A stretch of 64,000 nucleotides of DNA from Vibrio galatheae (GTDB taxonomy: Bacteria > Pseudomonadota > Gammaproteobacteria > Enterobacterales > Vibrionaceae): the NCBI RefSeq assembly GCF_000967545.1, contig NZ_JXXV01000027.1, forward strand, positions 45,702-109,701, in the 5' to 3' direction. A program made the position numbers and the translations under genes. The notes under the pieces were generated by a model. It searched no databases, was not told where the DNA came from, and saw only the letters and a program-made list of their open reading frames with translations. Every line of letters begins with the position of its first letter. The first letter of the stretch is position 1. Shown here in pieces: positions 8,923-19,892 of this stretch.

Positions 8923-9463
8923 CGCCAAAGGCTTCACTTTAGTTGAGATGGTCATCGTCATAGTGATTATGGCTATTGCGGTCACGGGTATTACAGCGTC
9001 CTTATTTCCTCTTGGTCGGCAAAGTGTTGAGCAAATCGCTGCGGTAAAGGCGGCAGAACTAGGCCGGGCCGTGATGGATGAAGTGGTTGGTCGAAACTTT
9101 GATGAAAAGTCTGGTCCGTACGGTGGGCTACCAGAGTGCATCCCCAAAACTATTGCGGATGCAGAGTCATGTACGTTACCAAATCAACTTGGTGCAGATG
9201 GTGAGCCGACTAAATCAGCATATAACGATGTGGATGATTTTCATGGCTTAAGTGGTTTGGCTACCGACGTATTAGATAACACCTTAAGTGCTGGTTACAA
9301 CGGTTACTATATTGATATTCAAGTCTTCTATGAGCAAGACAGTAGCGGCACTATGCTAGGGCAAGTGTCGAATGTAGCGACAAACTACAAGCGCATAAAC
9401 GTCGTTATTACCGATAGACAGGGTAACAAATATCCGTTTGCCACTACACGAGGTAACTTCTAA
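8912..9463 (+). CDS. mshD: MSHA minor pilin MshD
   Basis: Pilin-like protein, 183 residues, with leader MRVNAKG and cleavage G^FTLVEMVIVIVIM; the conserved Glu is at mature position 5. It resembles GspI/PilV-like minor pilins. The start lies inside mshC and the stop TAA shares its last base with the mshO ATG, so mshC, D and O are tightly coupled. Confidence 0.9.
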   Translation: MRVNAKGFTLVEMVIVIVIMAIAVTGITASLFPLGRQSVEQIAAVKAAELGRAVMDEVVGRNFDEKSGPYGGLPECIPKTIADAESCTLPNQLGADGEPTKSAYNDVDDFHGLSGLATDVLDNTLSAGYNGYYIDIQVFYEQDSSGTMLGQVSNVATNYKRINVVITDRQGNKYPFATTRGNF

Positions 9464-10251
9464 TGCGAGTGCGAGGTTTTACCTTAATTGAGATGGTTGC
9501 ATCTATTGTGTTGCTTGGCGTGGTTGGGCTGTTTCTTGGGGAAGTTATTCGCCAGTCATTGGTGCTTTTTTCTGACACATCATCACGTGAGGCTCTCGTT
9601 CAGCAAGGGCGGTTTGTAACTGAGAGGCTAAGGCGAGAGCTCCGAGAAGCGGTACCTAATAGCGTTGTCGTCAATGGTGATGGTAGTTGCATTGAGTTTG
9701 TCCCAATCGTAAACAGTGGCCTTTATCAGCAGCTACCAGTCGTGGGGAGTAGTGATACGCTGCGTGTGCTACCCATTACCAAGCAGATCACTGCCAATGA
9801 TCGTCTTACTATTTATCCAACCTCTAATTCGGAACTAAGAGCAACACCTACTGGGAGTGGTCAGGTGACTGTGATTGAGAATGATGTAACATTTACAACA
9901 CCAGTGCCACCAGCAACTTGGTCGATGGTTGATATCGATCTTACTCCACCAACTGTGTTTACCAATGGCTCCCCAGCTAACCGCTTTTATATCTATAATC
10001 AATTAGTTGCGTTTTGTAAGTTTGGTAGCACACTAAATCGATACTCCGGCTACCCTTTAGGGCGACTTGACTTAGATCCCGTGTATTTGGGAGCCCCTAC
10101 TAAAATGGTTGAGAATTTATCGGGTGCAAATTTTGTTGTTGAACAACCTCAATTACAGAGAAATGGTTTGATAAAAATGGAGCTAATATTTGAAGCGAAA
10201 GGGGAGCAGGTAAGGTTTGACCATGATGCACTTATCTACAACACGCCATAA
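9463..10251 (+). CDS. mshO: MSHA minor pilin MshO
   Basis: Pilin-like protein, 262 residues, with an unusually short leader MRVRG before FTLIEMVASIVLLG. Size and order resemble GspJ/PilW-type minor pilins. The ATG overlaps the mshD stop by one base (TAATG). The C-terminus overlaps the start of mshP by 29 bases. Confidence 0.9.
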   Translation: MRVRGFTLIEMVASIVLLGVVGLFLGEVIRQSLVLFSDTSSREALVQQGRFVTERLRRELREAVPNSVVVNGDGSCIEFVPIVNSGLYQQLPVVGSSDTLRVLPITKQITANDRLTIYPTSNSELRATPTGSGQVTVIENDVTFTTPVPPATWSMVDIDLTPPTVFTNGSPANRFYIYNQLVAFCKFGSTLNRYSGYPLGRLDLDPVYLGAPTKMVENLSGANFVVEQPQLQRNGLIKMELIFEAKGEQVRFDHDALIYNTP

Positions 10252-10648
10252 GCAGCAAGGCAGCGGGCTAATATTAGTCGTGTTCATTATTGTTGTTGTG
10301 CTCGGCTTAGTTGCTTTGACTGCCAACCGAAATCAACAGCGCAATAGTGACCAATTGCTTGCGTCTGTTATCGGTACACGCGCTGAAATGGCTGCAAGAT
10401 CCGGCGCTCAAATAGAGATTAGTCGTTACTATCTAACCACCACAGGCAGCTGCCGTTCGGGCTCCGAGCAAACTCTGGAATTTGAAGGTGAAGGCCTAGC
10501 GCAATGTCGTGCTAAGGTAACTTGCCTGGATGTCGGTATCTTAGATAGTGGGAAACGTGTCTATCAGTTGACCTCCACGGGTAGCTGTACCGTTGGTGAT
10601 TGGGTACATCAGCGAGTAATTGAAGTAGGACTTAGTGATGATAGTTAG
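10223..10648 (+). CDS. mshP: MSHA minor component MshP
   Basis: A 141-residue protein with one N-terminal hydrophobic helix preceded by QQGSGLILVVFIIVV. It lacks the canonical FTLxE site and resembles PilX/GspK-like components, which cap or prime the pilus. ATG at 10223 is preferred over TTG at 10217 because AAGG lies 7 bases upstream. Four cysteines in the C-terminal region suggest disulphides. It overlaps both neighbours. Confidence 0.85.
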   Translation: MMHLSTTRHKQQGSGLILVVFIIVVVLGLVALTANRNQQRNSDQLLASVIGTRAEMAARSGAQIEISRYYLTTTGSCRSGSEQTLEFEGEGLAQCRAKVTCLDVGILDSGKRVYQLTSTGSCTVGDWVHQRVIEVGLSDDS

Positions 10649-13600
10649 ACGAATTTTTCTTTTAATGCTTGGTTGTATTGTGCTGCCAAGTTTTGCTGCG
10701 ACTAACTATGTCTTATCACCCGGTATGGACCTTTCTGATTTGCCTAGTTGTTCTACTAACAATTGGGATATCAACCCCTTTACTAATGTGTATCACTGCC
10801 GAAATGGTAAAGTAGAACTAGATACGAGAGACAGCATAGAGGCAAGCAGCAACTCAGTTTTAAAGGCGGATGATGGTTTTAGTTTTGATGGTAAAAATAC
10901 GATAGGTTCGCCATCTGCTCGAATAGATCTGGAATCTTCATGGGGTTCGATAGATTGGTCTGAGAATGCCAACAAACTCTATGGTGGGATTACTGCAAAC
11001 TCGAGTGACATCTCACTAGAAGATGTTGAGGTTACAGGAGGAGTAGTTACAGGCGGAGATATCGATATTAAAGATAGCTCGATCGGCGGTGAAGTAAGTT
11101 CTAGCAATAACAAGGTGACGATAAAAGACAGTGATGTTGGTGGGAACATCAATGCCAGTGGCGATATTGTTATTGAAGGTGTGGAAGTAGCGGGGAGCAT
11201 TACAACACCAAATAATCAGATCACGATCAAAGACTCGGATGTGGCTGGAGATATCTATGCCAACGGCGATATTGTTATTGAAGAATCAGAAGTTACGGGA
11301 AATATTACAACTCCAAACAATAAAATAACGATAAAAGAATCAGATGTTGTCGGTAATATTAGTGCCAATGGCGATGTCGTGATCGAAGATTCGAATATTC
11401 GCGGAAACATCATCAGTACTAACAATAAAGTCGAATTGAAAGACGGTACACAAGTAATTGGTGATGTAACGGCGGGGCAACCCAATTGGGGTACGGTTTA
11501 TGTAAAAGACGGCAGTTCCGTGGTCGGTACGTGTCTCTATCGCACAGAACCTGAGAATGCTTGTAATTCAGCAGATTTACCGGAGCCTGTAGCTCTTTAT
11601 CACTTAGAAGAGAGCTGGACTGGTGCCAATGGTGAAGTCAAAGATAGTTCTGGGAATGGACTGCATGGGCGGGCCTACAATGGAGCGAGTACAGAGCCTG
11701 CTTCAAGTAACTCAGCGTTACCTGCGATAGATATGATGGGCACTTGTGGCTACGGTTCATTTGTTAATTCACAAGACCAGTATGTAGAAATTACTGATAA
11801 CAGTTTATTGGATATGGATGGATCTTTTACTGTATCAGCATGGATCTATCCTAAGAGCCTGCCTGATAGTGATCTATTCAGTATTGTTTCTAAAGACAGC
11901 AACTTTGAGTTCCATTTGAACTCTGATGGTAAGATTTTTTGGTGGTGGCTGGATGAAGACGGGGATGAACACTCAATTACGAGTAATAAGTCTGTAAGTC
12001 TCGACCAATGGAGCTTTATTACAATTCGTTATGATGAAGATAAAGAACGTGCAGAGCTCTACATTGACGCTAAAAAACGCGGAAACAGAAAGTCTGAGCA
12101 GCCTGAGATAAACTCAAAGCCTCTTCAAATTGGTCACGAGGGATACCCCGGTAGGGCGTTTGACGGTTTCATAGATGAAGTTCAGATCTTTGATATCGCA
12201 TTAAGCAAGCAACAGATACAAGTACTGATGGAGCAACGACACGAATGTTCGTCGTCTCCAGAGCTACAGTGTTTTACAGACGACTTCAATAATGGATCGT
12301 TGTCAGATCTTTGGGTCACTTCAACCAGTAAAGGTTCGTTTACCCCTGGAATTGTTAATAATCGTTTACGATTCACTGAAGCGGTAAGGAACCAAGCCAC
12401 AGCTTCGAGTTACCAGCGACTATTCCCTGCTAGAGATAACTTAGTAGAGGTTGAGTTTGATCACTTTGCTTATGGTGGCAATGGAGCTGATGGTATTGCT
12501 ATCGTCCTCTCTGATGCGACGGTAACACCATCGGCAGGTGCTTTTGGTGGCCCTCTAGGCTATGGGTTTAAACGAAATGAACCGGGTTTTTCTGGCGGTT
12601 GGCTCGGTGTAGGTATTGATGAGTATGGTAATTTCTCCAACGAAGGCGGTACAGGTTCTGAACCTGGGCGCAGACGTCAATCTGTCGCATTGAGAGGTTC
12701 GGGGGTTGGAGAGACGGGTTACAAGTACTTAGCTGGCGCTTGTAACAATGGTAACTCTAATCAGAGTGGAAACTGCTTAGACCCTAAAGTAGATGATAAC
12801 AATACGTCAGATCCTAGTCAGGTGCATCGCTATAAAATAGTAGTGGATTCTCGCAACACTGGTCAATCGAACGTAGAAATTTTCCGTCGTATTGGTGCTG
12901 GTAGTAATTGGCAAACTATTGTTGGCCCAATTGATGTGTTAGCTAGCCAGTACGCGCAGTCACCTATTCCTGAAGACTTTTTGCTTTCAATCACTGGTTC
13001 TACTGGTGGTTCTCGAAACAACCATGAAATTGATAACTTCCAAGTCTGTGCTCTAAATTCTCGCCCTATTGAAGACCAAATCGATCATTTTAGGTTCAGT
13101 CACACAGGGTCAGGATTAACGTGTAACGCAGAAGAAGTCACTATTCAAGCGTGTAAAAATAGTACCTGTAGTGAGCTTTACACCGGCTCGGTTACAGCAA
13201 CTCTGACCCCGAGTAGCGTCTCTGGTGGCGGTGGATGGGTTGGAGGTAACGAAGTTACTTTTTCCGGGGGGAGCGCTAAGTTTGACTTGCGTAAAAACCA
13301 GCCCGGTACCGTCACAATTGGTGTCAGTGGTTCATCTCCAACAACCAAACCGTTTTCAACTACCTTGTGTAGTAGTGGTGGCTCTGCCTTTGCCAGTGAT
13401 AAATGTGCTATCTCTTTCCAAGAGAGTGGTTTTGTAGTTGATGTTGCAGATATGTATGCCAATAGTGCAGCGACAGCAGTGATAAAGGCGGTTAAGGCGA
13501 GTGATAGCTCTCAGCAGTGTGTACCGAGCTTTGGCAATGTTACAAAGAAGGTAGGATTTTGGAGCACGTATATAAGCCCAGATATTGATAATGTGATTGA

Positions 13601-15158
13601 GCAAGCGAAAATCTCAATTGATAGCCAAGAGATCGCGACTGAAGAGGGTTCTTTAAGTTCGATTGATATTCAGTTTGATAACAACGGCGAGGCTGTGCTT
13701 AATCTAAACTACCCAGAAGCTGGTCAAATGCAGCTCAATGCCAAATACAGCGGTCAAGGTGATGAATCAGGATTAACCCTAGTGGGTAGTGATCAGTTTG
13801 TCTCCGTCCCTAAAGCGCTAGGTGTGGTTGCAAAAAATAGTAGTGGTGCCGATGGTAGTTGTTCAGACGCAAATATAAGCTGTAATGTGTTTACTAAGGC
13901 AGGGCAGGAGTTTTCTCAACAGGTTATCGCTTATGCTGAACCTGAAAGTGATGGCACAGCGGTAGTTACAAAAAACTATACAAATGGTGTGACACTTGAG
14001 CATGAAATCATTGCTCCAAGCACGGCTGACGGCGGAGTGGTTGGTGTTCTTGGTACATCTTCTGCGACCATTACTTTGGGTGAAATGACGACGATTAATC
14101 AGAGCGTTTCTGAAGTCGGGGTGTTTGATTTTAAAGTAAAACCTAATACCTATTTAGGAAGTTCACTTGATACTCCTGATGGCGTGGCATCAAATGTCGG
14201 GCGCTTTGTTCCAGCCTACTTTAATGTTCAGCCCAGTGCTCAAGCGCCAATGCTTAGGTCGGTCTGTCAAGTCGGCACGGAGTGGTTTACCTACATCGGA
14301 CAATCCTTTAGCTATTTGGTTAACCCAAGCTTAGTGCTTAATCCGGTCGTGGTCGATGGGTCTAGCGTCACCAGCAACTACTTTATCGGCCAATGGTGGC
14401 GCTACAGCGGCAATTGGGCTGGGCGCAGTTACGCCAGCAGCAATGGGTTAGGTATCGAGTTTAATCCAGACAATCTCGCATCTTTGCAGCGAGCGGATAC
14501 TTCAGGTAGTCAATTAGAACTGGTGGATGAAAAGGTTACTTACGTCAAACAAGTAACGCCAATCGAGCCATTTGATGCCAGCTTTGATTTGACAGTTAGT
14601 AAAGCTGACCTGACTGATTTAGACAACGTTTGTTTTAAAACCGCAGATAGCAATAGTGCCAATGACTGTTTGAGCCATACCTTTTCTGATGTCGATGGTA
14701 ATATGCAGTTACGATGGGGACAAATGCTGATCCACAATACCTATGGAGCAGAAGTTTCTCCGGTGCGGCAGCGTGTAGAAGTTCAACACTTTGCCAACAA
14801 TCGCTTCCAGACCAATACTGCTGATTCGTGTACTGACTTTGTTGCCGTGGGGCGGTTTAGTTTCACATCTAGTGATTATAATGTCGTGATCAATGGTTCC
14901 CCGACTCAACCTGAGGTTAATGCTAGCTTGATGAACAGTACTATTGATAAAGGTGAGGGTTGGATAGAGTTCTCTGCTCCAGGAGCAAATGCAACTGGTG
15001 AAATCAGCACTTCTTTCAATCTAGAAACTCATGGTATTCCTTGGCTCAAACGAGATATCAGCGGCAATAGTGCATTTGATGAACAAGAGTCCGGTGTTGT
15101 TCAATTTGGTATCTACCGAGGAAACGACCGAGTGATCTGGTGGAGTGAAAAAAACTAG
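10638..15158 (+). CDS. mshQ: MSHA-locus giant surface protein MshQ: repeats, LamG-like and lectin-like domains, DUF6701-type C-terminus
   Basis: About 1506 residues. The N-terminal signal (MIVRRIFLLMLGCIVLPSFA) predicts export. Residues about 120-300 form tandem repeats of short beta strands with GDI, NNKI and IKDSDV patterns (35-residue period, see the repeat entry), as expected for a beta-solenoid. Residues about 320-535 look like a LamG/concanavalin A-type jelly roll (ALYHLEE, SFTVSAWIYP, DGFIDEVQIF). Residues about 545-790 resemble a bacterial L-type lectin domain (DDFNNGSLSDLW, DGIAIVLSDA, GYGFKRNE). The remainder is a long cysteine-containing beta-rich region ending in WLKRDISGN, like DUF6701 proteins. 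This makes a pilus-associated adhesin plausible; it is inference. ATG 10638 is preferred to GTG 10635 for ribosome-site spacing. Confidence 0.85.
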   Translation: MIVRRIFLLMLGCIVLPSFAATNYVLSPGMDLSDLPSCSTNNWDINPFTNVYHCRNGKVELDTRDSIEASSNSVLKADDGFSFDGKNTIGSPSARIDLESSWGSIDWSENANKLYGGITANSSDISLEDVEVTGGVVTGGDIDIKDSSIGGEVSSSNNKVTIKDSDVGGNINASGDIVIEGVEVAGSITTPNNQITIKDSDVAGDIYANGDIVIEESEVTGNITTPNNKITIKESDVVGNISANGDVVIEDSNIRGNIISTNNKVELKDGTQVIGDVTAGQPNWGTVYVKDGSSVVGTCLYRTEPENACNSADLPEPVALYHLEESWTGANGEVKDSSGNGLHGRAYNGASTEPASSNSALPAIDMMGTCGYGSFVNSQDQYVEITDNSLLDMDGSFTVSAWIYPKSLPDSDLFSIVSKDSNFEFHLNSDGKIFWWWLDEDGDEHSITSNKSVSLDQWSFITIRYDEDKERAELYIDAKKRGNRKSEQPEINSKPLQIGHEGYPGRAFDGFIDEVQIFDIALSKQQIQVLMEQRHECSSSPELQCFTDDFNNGSLSDLWVTSTSKGSFTPGIVNNRLRFTEAVRNQATASSYQRLFPARDNLVEVEFDHFAYGGNGADGIAIVLSDATVTPSAGAFGGPLGYGFKRNEPGFSGGWLGVGIDEYGNFSNEGGTGSEPGRRRQSVALRGSGVGETGYKYLAGACNNGNSNQSGNCLDPKVDDNNTSDPSQVHRYKIVVDSRNTGQSNVEIFRRIGAGSNWQTIVGPIDVLASQYAQSPIPEDFLLSITGSTGGSRNNHEIDNFQVCALNSRPIEDQIDHFRFSHTGSGLTCNAEEVTIQACKNSTCSELYTGSVTATLTPSSVSGGGGWVGGNEVTFSGGSAKFDLRKNQPGTVTIGVSGSSPTTKPFSTTLCSSGGSAFASDKCAISFQESGFVVDVADMYANSAATAVIKAVKASDSSQQCVPSFGNVTKKVGFWSTYISPDIDNVIEQAKISIDSQEIATEEGSLSSIDIQFDNNGEAVLNLNYPEAGQMQLNAKYSGQGDESGLTLVGSDQFVSVPKALGVVAKNSSGADGSCSDANISCNVFTKAGQEFSQQVIAYAEPESDGTAVVTKNYTNGVTLEHEIIAPSTADGGVVGVLGTSSATITLGEMTTINQSVSEVGVFDFKVKPNTYLGSSLDTPDGVASNVGRFVPAYFNVQPSAQAPMLRSVCQVGTEWFTYIGQSFSYLVNPSLVLNPVVVDGSSVTSNYFIGQWWRYSGNWAGRSYASSNGLGIEFNPDNLASLQRADTSGSQLELVDEKVTYVKQVTPIEPFDASFDLTVSKADLTDLDNVCFKTADSNSANDCLSHTFSDVDGNMQLRWGQMLIHNTYGAEVSPVRQRVEVQHFANNRFQTNTADSCTDFVAVGRFSFTSSDYNVVINGSPTQPEVNASLMNSTIDKGEGWIEFSAPGANATGEISTSFNLETHGIPWLKRDISGNSAFDEQESGVVQFGIYRGNDRVIWWSEKN
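11106..11420 (+). repeat. Three tandem 105-bp coding repeats inside mshQ
   Basis: Three consecutive 35-codon units start at 11106, 11211 and 11316 (residues about 157-261). A diverged half-unit precedes them and another follows at 11421. Each unit reads as two roughly 17-residue strands, NNKxTIKDSDVxGxI and GDIVIExxxVxGxI. Third-codon-position differences show the copies are old enough to have diverged, not a fresh slippage product. Confidence 0.8.
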
Positions 15159-15286
15159 CCAGTAGAGTGTGACGTTTCTATTTTTGGTGATATTGGCGCG
15201 TCTTTAGATAGGAATTTTTTGCCATTTTTCTGCATATCGTTAGGAATCTGTTAGAAATTGCGTGTTTCAGCCCATGTTTACACTTC

Positions 15287-16411
<1,125 letters not shown>

Positions 16412-16465
16412 TTTGAATGATCTTGGCCTAGTGCCAAGATTGGCAAGATAAGGATCTCATATTCC

Positions 16466-17338
16466 ATGAAGCCTATTTTTGGCCGAGGACCTTCACTACA
16501 GTTACGCCTGTTTTTTGCCGTTATTCTATCAGCCAGCCTTATGCTGGCTGATAGTCGTTTAGGCACATTTGCTCAAGTTCGTTATTTGCTCAATAGTATG
16601 GTCGCTCCGATTCAGTACTTGGCTGACGTCCCACGTGTGATGTTTGACGGTGCTTACGAACGTTTCAATGTTCGTCAAGACTATATGGAGAGTACTCGCT
16701 TACTGAAGCGTGAAGTGCTTCGCCTCAAGAATGATCTCTTGTTGCTTGATCAGTATCGTGAAGAAAATCAAAGGCTGCGCAAGCTGTTAGGCTCTTCATT
16801 TATCCGCGATGAACGTAAAGTTGTCACAGAAGTCATGGCGGTGGATACCTCTCCTTACCGTCACCAAGTTGTGATCGATAAAGGCCATATCGATGGCGTA
16901 TATGTTGGTCAGCCTGTCGCAAACGAAAAAGGCATTGTCGGACAAGTCACCTTCGTTTCGGCGCACAATAGTCGAGTTTTACTCCTAACAGACAGTCTAA
17001 GCGCGATCCCTGTTCAGGTGATCCGTAATGATATTCGAGTGATCGCCTCAGGGAACGGTAAGTCTGATCGTATTAACCTTGACCATATCCCGATTAGTCT
17101 GGATATCGAAGAGGGCGATCTCTTGGTCACCTCAGGTTTAGGTGGCATCTATCCGGAAGGATTTCCTGTTGCTCACGTCGCGAAAGTAGAGCGAGACACT
17201 GCGCGTGAATTTGCTGTGATTGATGCAGAGCCAGTGGTCGATTTTGAACGACTGCGTTATTTGTTGCTTATTTGGCCGAATGATTCTCGTCAGGATAAAA
17301 TTCAGCAGGTCAGCCCAGAATCTATAGAGGAACAATAA
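16466..17338 (+). CDS. mreC: Rod-shape protein MreC
   Basis: Bitopic inner-membrane scaffold that links MreB to the periplasmic cell-wall synthases. 290 residues, with a membrane segment at about 10-30, a coiled-coil stretch at about 65-105 (LLKREVLRLKNDLLLLDQY) and a beta-barrel periplasmic domain (VVIDKGHIDGVYVGQPV; LLVTSGLGGIYPEGFPVA). It lies 54 bases after mreB and 3 bases before mreD. Confidence 0.96.
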   Translation: MKPIFGRGPSLQLRLFFAVILSASLMLADSRLGTFAQVRYLLNSMVAPIQYLADVPRVMFDGAYERFNVRQDYMESTRLLKREVLRLKNDLLLLDQYREENQRLRKLLGSSFIRDERKVVTEVMAVDTSPYRHQVVIDKGHIDGVYVGQPVANEKGIVGQVTFVSAHNSRVLLLTDSLSAIPVQVIRNDIRVIASGNGKSDRINLDHIPISLDIEEGDLLVTSGLGGIYPEGFPVAHVAKVERDTAREFAVIDAEPVVDFERLRYLLLIWPNDSRQDKIQQVSPESIEEQ

Positions 17339-17341
17339 ACA

Positions 17342-17830
17342 ATGACAAATAGTGTACTAAAAGGAAAGTTTGTCATTGCTTGTTCGTTTTTAATTGCGCT
17401 AACACTGCAAACGATCCCTTGGCCAGGCATGCTCGATTTACTGCGTCCATCTTGGCTACTACTGGTGGCATGCTACTGGGTTTTAGCCCTACCTCATCGG
17501 GTGAACGTTGGCTCAGCGCTAATCTTGGGTTTGCTGTGGGATCTATTGCTTGGATCCACTTTGGGAATTCGCGGAATGATGATGTCGATTGTCATCTACC
17601 TAGTCGCGTTGAACTTCCTTGTTATTCGCAACATGGCGCTATGGCAGCAGGCCATTTTGATCGGTGTGATGTCGGTTCTGCTTGATGTGCTGATTTTCTG
17701 TGGTGAATACCTCATTCAAGATGTGGCCTTTAATCCGGTCTCATTATGGAGTGGACTCATCAACTGTGTTCTATGGCCATGGATGTTCCTATTGATGCGT
17801 CGTGTTAGACGCCACTGGCATATAAGATAG
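17342..17830 (+). CDS. mreD: Rod-shape protein MreD
   Basis: Small polytopic inner-membrane protein, 162 residues with about five hydrophobic segments and the family pattern LRPSWLLLVACYWVLALPH near the N-terminus. Works with MreC and RodA in elongation. It is immediately followed by maf (3-base gap), the usual order in gammaproteobacteria. Confidence 0.94.
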   Translation: MTNSVLKGKFVIACSFLIALTLQTIPWPGMLDLLRPSWLLLVACYWVLALPHRVNVGSALILGLLWDLLLGSTLGIRGMMMSIVIYLVALNFLVIRNMALWQQAILIGVMSVLLDVLIFCGEYLIQDVAFNPVSLWSGLINCVLWPWMFLLMRRVRRHWHIR

Positions 17831-17833
17831 AAA

Positions 17834-18397
17834 ATGACCCAACCTTTAATTTTGGCTTCAGGCTCGCCACGACGCAAAGAGCTGTTATCTCAACTTGGTT
17901 ACACGTTCTCGGTAGTAAAAACGGATGTCGAAGAGTGCCGTCAAACGGGTGAAACTGCACTGCAATATGTTTCTCGCTTGGCAAAAGATAAGGCGATGGC
18001 CGCCGTTGTTCAGCAGCCAGCTTCAGTTGTAATTGGTTCGGATACCATAGTCGTATGTGACGAACAGGTATTGGAAAAGCCCGATGATTTAGCGCATGCT
18101 AAACAAATGCTATTGGCGCTCTCAGGCAGAGCGCATCAGGTGATGACAGCTGTGACTGTTGCCACACATGAAATTCAAGAAACGGTCGTAGTAACGACAG
18201 ACGTATGGTTTAAAACCTTGTCAGAGCAAGAAATAGAACAATATTGGCATACGGGTGAACCATGCGATAAGGCTGGTAGTTATGGTATTCAGGGGTTAGG
18301 CGGGCGCTTTGTCACTCGAATTGAGGGCAGTTACTCCGCCGTTGTTGGCCTACCACTGTATGAAACCGACCAGCTCTTGCACGAATTCTATCAATAA
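17834..18397 (+). CDS. Maf-family nucleotide pyrophosphatase (YhdE type, dTTP/UTP)
   Basis: Nucleoside triphosphate pyrophosphatase that removes aberrant or excess pyrimidine nucleotides. 187 residues. The hallmark N-terminus ILASGSPRRKELL and the GSDTIVV motif at about 71-77 are intact, as is the DKAGSYGIQG loop. In E. coli the paralogue at this locus (YhdE) prefers dTTP and UTP; that substrate is inferred from synteny. Confidence 0.93.
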   Translation: MTQPLILASGSPRRKELLSQLGYTFSVVKTDVEECRQTGETALQYVSRLAKDKAMAAVVQQPASVVIGSDTIVVCDEQVLEKPDDLAHAKQMLLALSGRAHQVMTAVTVATHEIQETVVVTTDVWFKTLSEQEIEQYWHTGEPCDKAGSYGIQGLGGRFVTRIEGSYSAVVGLPLYETDQLLHEFYQ

Positions 18398-18413
18398 AAT
18401 TTGAGGTGCTCTT

Positions 18414-19883
18414 ATGAGTGCAGAGTTGATTATCAACGTGACCCCGAGTGAAACTCGTGTGGCCATGATTGAAGGGGGAACCCTACAAGAGATCCACGTT
18501 GAACGTGAAGCAAAGCGTGGCATTGTCGGCAATATTTACAAAGGTAAAGTGAGCCGAGTGTTACCTGGTATGCAAGCGGCGTTTGTTGATATCGGTCTTG
18601 AAAAGGCCGCGTTTTTGCATGCATCGGACATTGTTCCCCATACCGAATGTGTTGCTGAAAACGAAAAGCAGCAATTTCAGGTGCGTGATATCTCTGAACT
18701 TGTTCGTCAGGGGCAAGATATTGTCGTTCAGGTGGTGAAAGACCCGCTGGGCACTAAAGGTGCACGTCTGACGACAGACATTACCCTGCCGTCTCGCTAC
18801 CTAGTCTTTATGCCTGGGGCAAGTCATGTCGGTGTATCGCAGCGAATTGAAAGTGAAGAAGAACGCCATCGCCTGAAAAAGGTGGTTGGCGAGTACTGCG
18901 ATGAAAATGGTGGTTTTATCATTCGCACCGCGGCAGAAGGCGCTGATGAAAAAGAGCTCTCTCAAGATGCGGCTTTCCTTAAACGTTTATGGTCGAAAGT
19001 CACCGAGCGTCGCAGCAAATACAAAACTCGTGCAACCTTATACGGGGAGTTGGGGCTTTCTCAGCGCATACTGCGCGATTTTGTTGGCACTGAACTGAAT
19101 AAAATCTTAGTCGACTCACGAACTGAGTTCGAAAATCTCAAAGAGTTTACGTCTGAATATGTTCCTGAGTTAACAGAGAAATTGGAGCTGTATGAAGGGG
19201 ATAAACCTATCTTTGATATGTACGATACGGAAAACGAGATTCAGCGCTCTTTAGATCGCAAAGTTGAACTCAAATCCGGTGGTTATCTGATCATTGATCA
19301 AACAGAAGCGATGACCACAGTGGATATCAACACAGGGGCATTTGTTGGACGACGTAACTTAGAAGAGACCATCTTTAATACCAATATCGAGGCAACCCAA
19401 GCGATTGCTCGTCAACTGAGATTGCGTAATCTGGGTGGCATTATCATCATCGACTTCATTGATATGGCGTCAGATGAGCACCGTGCACGAGTCCTAACAT
19501 CATTAGCGGCGGCGTTAGACAAAGACAGAGTGAAAACCAACATCAACGGCTTTACTCAACTTGGTCTAGTCGAGATGACACGTAAACGGACCCGTGAAAG
19601 TATTGAACATGTCCTCTGTTCTACTTGCCCTACTTGTGAAGGGCGAGGCAGTGTTAAGACAGTTGAGTCGGTGTGCTACGAGATTTTACGTGAAATTACG
19701 CGTGTGAATCGCGCTTACGATGCTGATAAGTTTGTCGTGTACGCGTCCCCTGCGGTGGCGGATACCTTACAGGGAGAAGAGTCGCATTCTCTTGCCGAGC
19801 TTGAGGTATTTATTGGTAAGGAAGTGAGAATCCAAGCTGAGCCACTCTATATTCAAGAGCAATTTGATGTTGTGATGATGTAA
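18414..19883 (+). CDS. rng: Ribonuclease G
   Basis: Endoribonuclease of the RNase E/G family; matures the 16S rRNA 5' end and cuts mRNAs. 489 residues. An S1 domain lies at about 35-130 (MQAAFVDIGLEKAAFLHASDI). The catalytic Mg-binding aspartates are D304 (VDINTGAFVG) and D347 (IIIDFIDM). The Zn-link CPTCEGRG follows near 405. There is no C-terminal scaffold extension, which separates it from RNase E. The ribosome site GAGG is 6 bases upstream. Confidence 0.97.
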   Translation: MSAELIINVTPSETRVAMIEGGTLQEIHVEREAKRGIVGNIYKGKVSRVLPGMQAAFVDIGLEKAAFLHASDIVPHTECVAENEKQQFQVRDISELVRQGQDIVVQVVKDPLGTKGARLTTDITLPSRYLVFMPGASHVGVSQRIESEEERHRLKKVVGEYCDENGGFIIRTAAEGADEKELSQDAAFLKRLWSKVTERRSKYKTRATLYGELGLSQRILRDFVGTELNKILVDSRTEFENLKEFTSEYVPELTEKLELYEGDKPIFDMYDTENEIQRSLDRKVELKSGGYLIIDQTEAMTTVDINTGAFVGRRNLEETIFNTNIEATQAIARQLRLRNLGGIIIIDFIDMASDEHRARVLTSLAAALDKDRVKTNINGFTQLGLVEMTRKRTRESIEHVLCSTCPTCEGRGSVKTVESVCYEILREITRVNRAYDADKFVVYASPAVADTLQGEESHSLAELEVFIGKEVRIQAEPLYIQEQFDVVMM

Positions 19884-19892
19884 AGGCTGTTT

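Noticed and set aside
11106..11420. CRISPR array or satellite DNA
   Set aside because: The repeats are in-frame coding repeats of mshQ with no unique spacers.
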